A program made the translations under genes and the position numbers. Below are positions 5,515 to 7,730 of a DNA stretch of 7,730 nt, one piece after another. Numbering within the stretch: the first letter of the stretch is position 1; every line of letters begins with the position of its first letter. The stretch is taken from NCBI GenBank assembly GCA_044229775.1, contig JBGASH010000147.1, positions 1 through 7,730 of the forward strand, given 5' to 3'. The stretch is from JAHEYG01 sp044229775. GTDB taxonomy: Bacteria > Bacteroidota > Bacteroidia > B-17B0 > Aurantibacillaceae. The notes under the pieces were generated by a model. That model saw nothing but the letters and a program-made list of their open reading frames with translations. It ran no database searches and was not told where the DNA came from.

Positions 5515-7101
5515 GTGAAAAAGATAATTATAGGAACGCGCGGCAGCGACCTCGCTTTATGGCAGGCCAATTACACTAAAGACTTACTGGAAAAACAAAA
5601 CTGCGAGGTAGAGATAAAAATTATCGCCACCTCCGGCGACGCTTCACAGGAGTGGAATACTTCCTTTGATAAACTCGAGGGGAAAGGCTTTTTTACCAAA
5701 GAACTGGAGGAAGAATTATTGGCAGGAAAAATAGATCTGGCGGTACACTCCCTTAAAGACCTACAAACCGTGAGTCCCGATGGTTTAATTACCGCTGGTG
5801 TTTCGTTAAGGGAAGACCCTTCGGAATTATTATTGATAAGAAAAGATGCAGTTGACGAAACAAAAAAATTCAATTTAAAAGAGAACGCTATTGTTGGAAC
5901 TTCCTCGGCTCGCCGCAAATCGCAGATGCTCGCTTTCCGACCCGACGTACAGATAAAAGACCTGCGCGGCAATGTTCCTACCCGCATAAAAAAACTGGCC
6001 GAAAAAAATTACGATGCTATTCTTATTGCGCAAGCCGGACCAGCCCGCTTAAAACTTGATCTGGACGAATTTCACGAAGAACGTTTATCACCTTACGAAT
6101 TTGTTCCGGCACCAGCTCAGGGTGTTTTAGCCTGGCAGATTAAAGAAACCAACGACGATCTTCTCAATATCATTGATAAAATAAGTGATATTGATGTTTT
6201 AATTCAAACCAATATTGAGCGACGCGTACTCAATCTTTTTGACGGGGGCTGTCAATTACCGCTGGGCATCTATTGTGAGCGGGAATTGGATGAAGACGAT
6301 CGCTACAAATTTAAGACCTGGGTAAGCATTTCTGATAGTTGGGATACACAACCTAAACAACTGTACTTTGAAACGTACCTCGCCGATGATCTGCCTGAAC
6401 GCATTGTAGAGCACGTTCAAAATATAAAACCCCGTTCGGTATTTGTTACCCGTAATTTAAATGATAAGAATTACTTGTACCGCGCTTTAAATAAGCTGAA
6501 TTTTAAAGTGGAAGGAAAAAGTCTTATCGAGTTCAAACAGATCACCATTAAAGAGCTGCCTAAAACCGAATGGATATTTTTTAGCAGCAAACACGCAGTA
6601 AAATACTTTTTTGATCAAAAACCGAAAATTGAGAACGTTAAGATAGGTTGCGTTGGCACCGGCACTTCACAGGAACTCCGACAGTTTGGATTTCGTGCCG
6701 ATTTCATTGGGCAAAGTACTGATACAAAATTGGTGGGAAAACAATTTGCTTCACGCGTTGGCAGTGCTAAAGTTCTATTTCCGGTTGCCCGCGAAAGTAT
6801 GCAAAGCATACAATGGCAATTCCCCAAAAGAGAGAACGTGATAAATTTAGCCGTATACGCTACTTTAAAACACAGCATTGAAATTTCGCCCGAAACAAAC
6901 ATTATTGTATTTACCAGCCCCAGCAACGTGGAAGCTTTTTTTGAGAAAAATAAATGGTTACCCCATTTTAAGGCCATTGCTATGGGTGATGCCACTGCCG
7001 CGGCATTACTTAAAAAGAAAGTAAAGAATTGTTTAAAGCCTATTGCCTTCGACGACCTTGCATTATTCCAATCGGTTTTGCAACTTAGCAACAGCAATTA
7101 A
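5515..7101 (+). CDS. hemCD: HemC-HemD fusion: hydroxymethylbilane synthase / uroporphyrinogen-III synthase
   Basis: This 528-residue protein joins two successive haem-pathway enzymes. Residues 1-300 are porphobilinogen deaminase: GTRGSDLALWQA (7-18), HSLKDL with the catalytic aspartate at 82, GTSSARRKSQM (128-138) with Arg133/134, DLRGNVPTRI (149-158), PAPAQGVLAW (198-207), and Cys246 in DGGCQLPLG, which carries the dipyrromethane cofactor. Residues 305-528 are uroporphyrinogen-III synthase: SVFVTRNL (308-315), WIFFSSKHAVKYFF (353-366), VGTGTSQELRQFG (380-392), and VFTSPSNVEAFF (465-476) followed by IAMGDATAAALLK. HemD is poorly conserved, but this motif order is characteristic. Fusion would deliver unstable hydroxymethylbilane directly to HemD. 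The GTG at 5515 is chosen because it starts exactly at the conserved MKKIIIGTRGS N-terminus; it lies 9 bases after hemA. Both domains look complete. Confidence 0.94.
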   Translation: MKKIIIGTRGSDLALWQANYTKDLLEKQNCEVEIKIIATSGDASQEWNTSFDKLEGKGFFTKELEEELLAGKIDLAVHSLKDLQTVSPDGLITAGVSLREDPSELLLIRKDAVDETKKFNLKENAIVGTSSARRKSQMLAFRPDVQIKDLRGNVPTRIKKLAEKNYDAILIAQAGPARLKLDLDEFHEERLSPYEFVPAPAQGVLAWQIKETNDDLLNIIDKISDIDVLIQTNIERRVLNLFDGGCQLPLGIYCERELDEDDRYKFKTWVSISDSWDTQPKQLYFETYLADDLPERIVEHVQNIKPRSVFVTRNLNDKNYLYRALNKLNFKVEGKSLIEFKQITIKELPKTEWIFFSSKHAVKYFFDQKPKIENVKIGCVGTGTSQELRQFGFRADFIGQSTDTKLVGKQFASRVGSAKVLFPVARESMQSIQWQFPKRENVINLAVYATLKHSIEISPETNIIVFTSPSNVEAFFEKNKWLPHFKAIAMGDATAAALLKKKVKNCLKPIAFDDLALFQSVLQLSNSN

Positions 7102-7102
7102 T

Positions 7103-7730
7103 ATGACCGACTTTCATAATCCAAGTATATATATTTTTGGTTTGCGTGTAGACGAACCCATCAGCAGCTTTACTGATCTTATTGTTGCCGGTGTCGGTAT
7201 CATGGGATTTTTAAACACCCGGTCGGAGGGAGCTTTAAAACAAATTCATTATTACCGTTATTTTTTTCTTCTTACCGGTTTATCCACTTTTTTTTCGGGA
7301 ATTGTGGGGCACGCTTTCAATTACGAATTTGGCACCCATGGAAAAATATTTGGTTGGCTCTTCGGCATCCTCGGGGTTGGTTTCGCACAACTGGCCGTTC
7401 TGTATAATACCCGTTCTCTCTTAAATCAAAGTTTATTTAAGACCCTGCTTTATTTTAATTATGCTGAGATCATTCTTGCATTGGTGTCGGTATTTGTATT
7501 CCGATCTTTTGTGGTCATCGAAATTCATTCGGCTTTTGGTTTAGTGATCATGGTTACGGTATTGGAAGCTATTAATTATTCTAAAACACGTTCCACGCTA
7601 AGTAAAAATATGGTATGGGGCGTGGCACTGGCCGTTGCCGCTGTTATTTGTCATATCTCACAACTAGATCTTTCTATTTGGTTCAACCGCGCCGATATTA
7701 GCCATATGTTTATGGCATCGAGCCTTTACG
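7103..7730 (+). CDS. Multi-pass membrane protein, C-terminus beyond window
   Basis: An ATG one base after the hemCD stop opens a frame that stays open for 209 codons to the window edge. The product has about six hydrophobic segments (near residues 24-37, 52-69, 83-101, 115-133, 143-156, 171-184) and a further one beginning at the edge. Short charged loops separate them. Polar residues recur in or near membrane helices: His70 in GIVGHAF, His142 in EIHSAFG, His184 in CHISQLD, and DISHMFM with Asp198 and His201. The last pattern, preceded by WFN, recalls the uncharacterised DUF6962-type membrane family and more loosely ceramidase-like membrane hydrolases. I am not certain of either. Its tight spacing implies co-transcription with the haem genes, but no haem role can be read from the sequence. 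Confidence 0.8.
   Translation, partial: MTDFHNPSIYIFGLRVDEPISSFTDLIVAGVGIMGFLNTRSEGALKQIHYYRYFFLLTGLSTFFSGIVGHAFNYEFGTHGKIFGWLFGILGVGFAQLAVLYNTRSLLNQSLFKTLLYFNYAEIILALVSVFVFRSFVVIEIHSAFGLVIMVTVLEAINYSKTRSTLSKNMVWGVALAVAAVICHISQLDLSIWFNRADISHMFMASSLY

Noticed and set aside
5571..5987. Open frame antisense to the HemC part of hemCD
   Set aside because: It lies wholly inside a strongly conserved coding region and has a low-complexity, Ser/Phe-rich translation typical of antisense shadows.
6615..7097. Open frame antisense to the HemD part of hemCD
   Set aside because: It is fully contained in the fusion gene's coding region and shows no family motif.

Overview
The window is a chromosomal segment from a member of the Bacteroidota. 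This is inferred from several signs: the protein families (a DUF5777-type beta-barrel, a Bacteroidota-style HemA and a YceI homologue), the absence of obvious Shine-Dalgarno sites, AT-rich spacers, TAA as the stop of every gene, and a perfect TTG-N19-TAnnTTTG promoter of the kind used by this phylum's primary sigma factor. No mobile element, CRISPR array, tRNA or rRNA was seen.

Layout. (1) Positions 1-2149, plus strand: the last codons of rpmF (ribosomal protein L32), a strong intrinsic terminator, then plsX and fabH overlapping by one base. This is the widely conserved rpmF-plsX-fabH cluster, linking phospholipid and fatty-acid initiation to a ribosomal protein gene. (2) Positions 2165-4070, minus strand: a three-gene exported-protein operon reading cytochrome-c-like lipoprotein, DUF5777-type outer-membrane barrel, YceI-like protein, with a consensus promoter in front. 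(3) Positions 4234-7730, plus strand: a haem-biosynthesis operon with hemA (glutamyl-tRNA reductase), a hemC-hemD fusion, and the start of a multi-pass membrane protein that runs off the window. Operons 2 and 3 are divergent and share a 163-base promoter region.

Most of the content is housekeeping, but two genes carry single-site lesions. hemA has an in-frame TAA at 4588-4590 that cuts an otherwise full-length gene (423 codons) just ahead of the conserved VASSL segment. The DUF5777 gene loses its frame about 11 codons before its proper end, and the missing tail (LGFNISRVFTL, then stop) sits intact in the +1 frame. The frame switch falls on CTT AGG, which resembles a known +1 slippage site. 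Each could be a sequencing or assembly error, a real mutation or recoding; the sequence alone cannot decide. The cytochrome/DUF5777/YceI operon is the best candidate for a poorly characterised system, because all three products are exported and no function is established for the combination.
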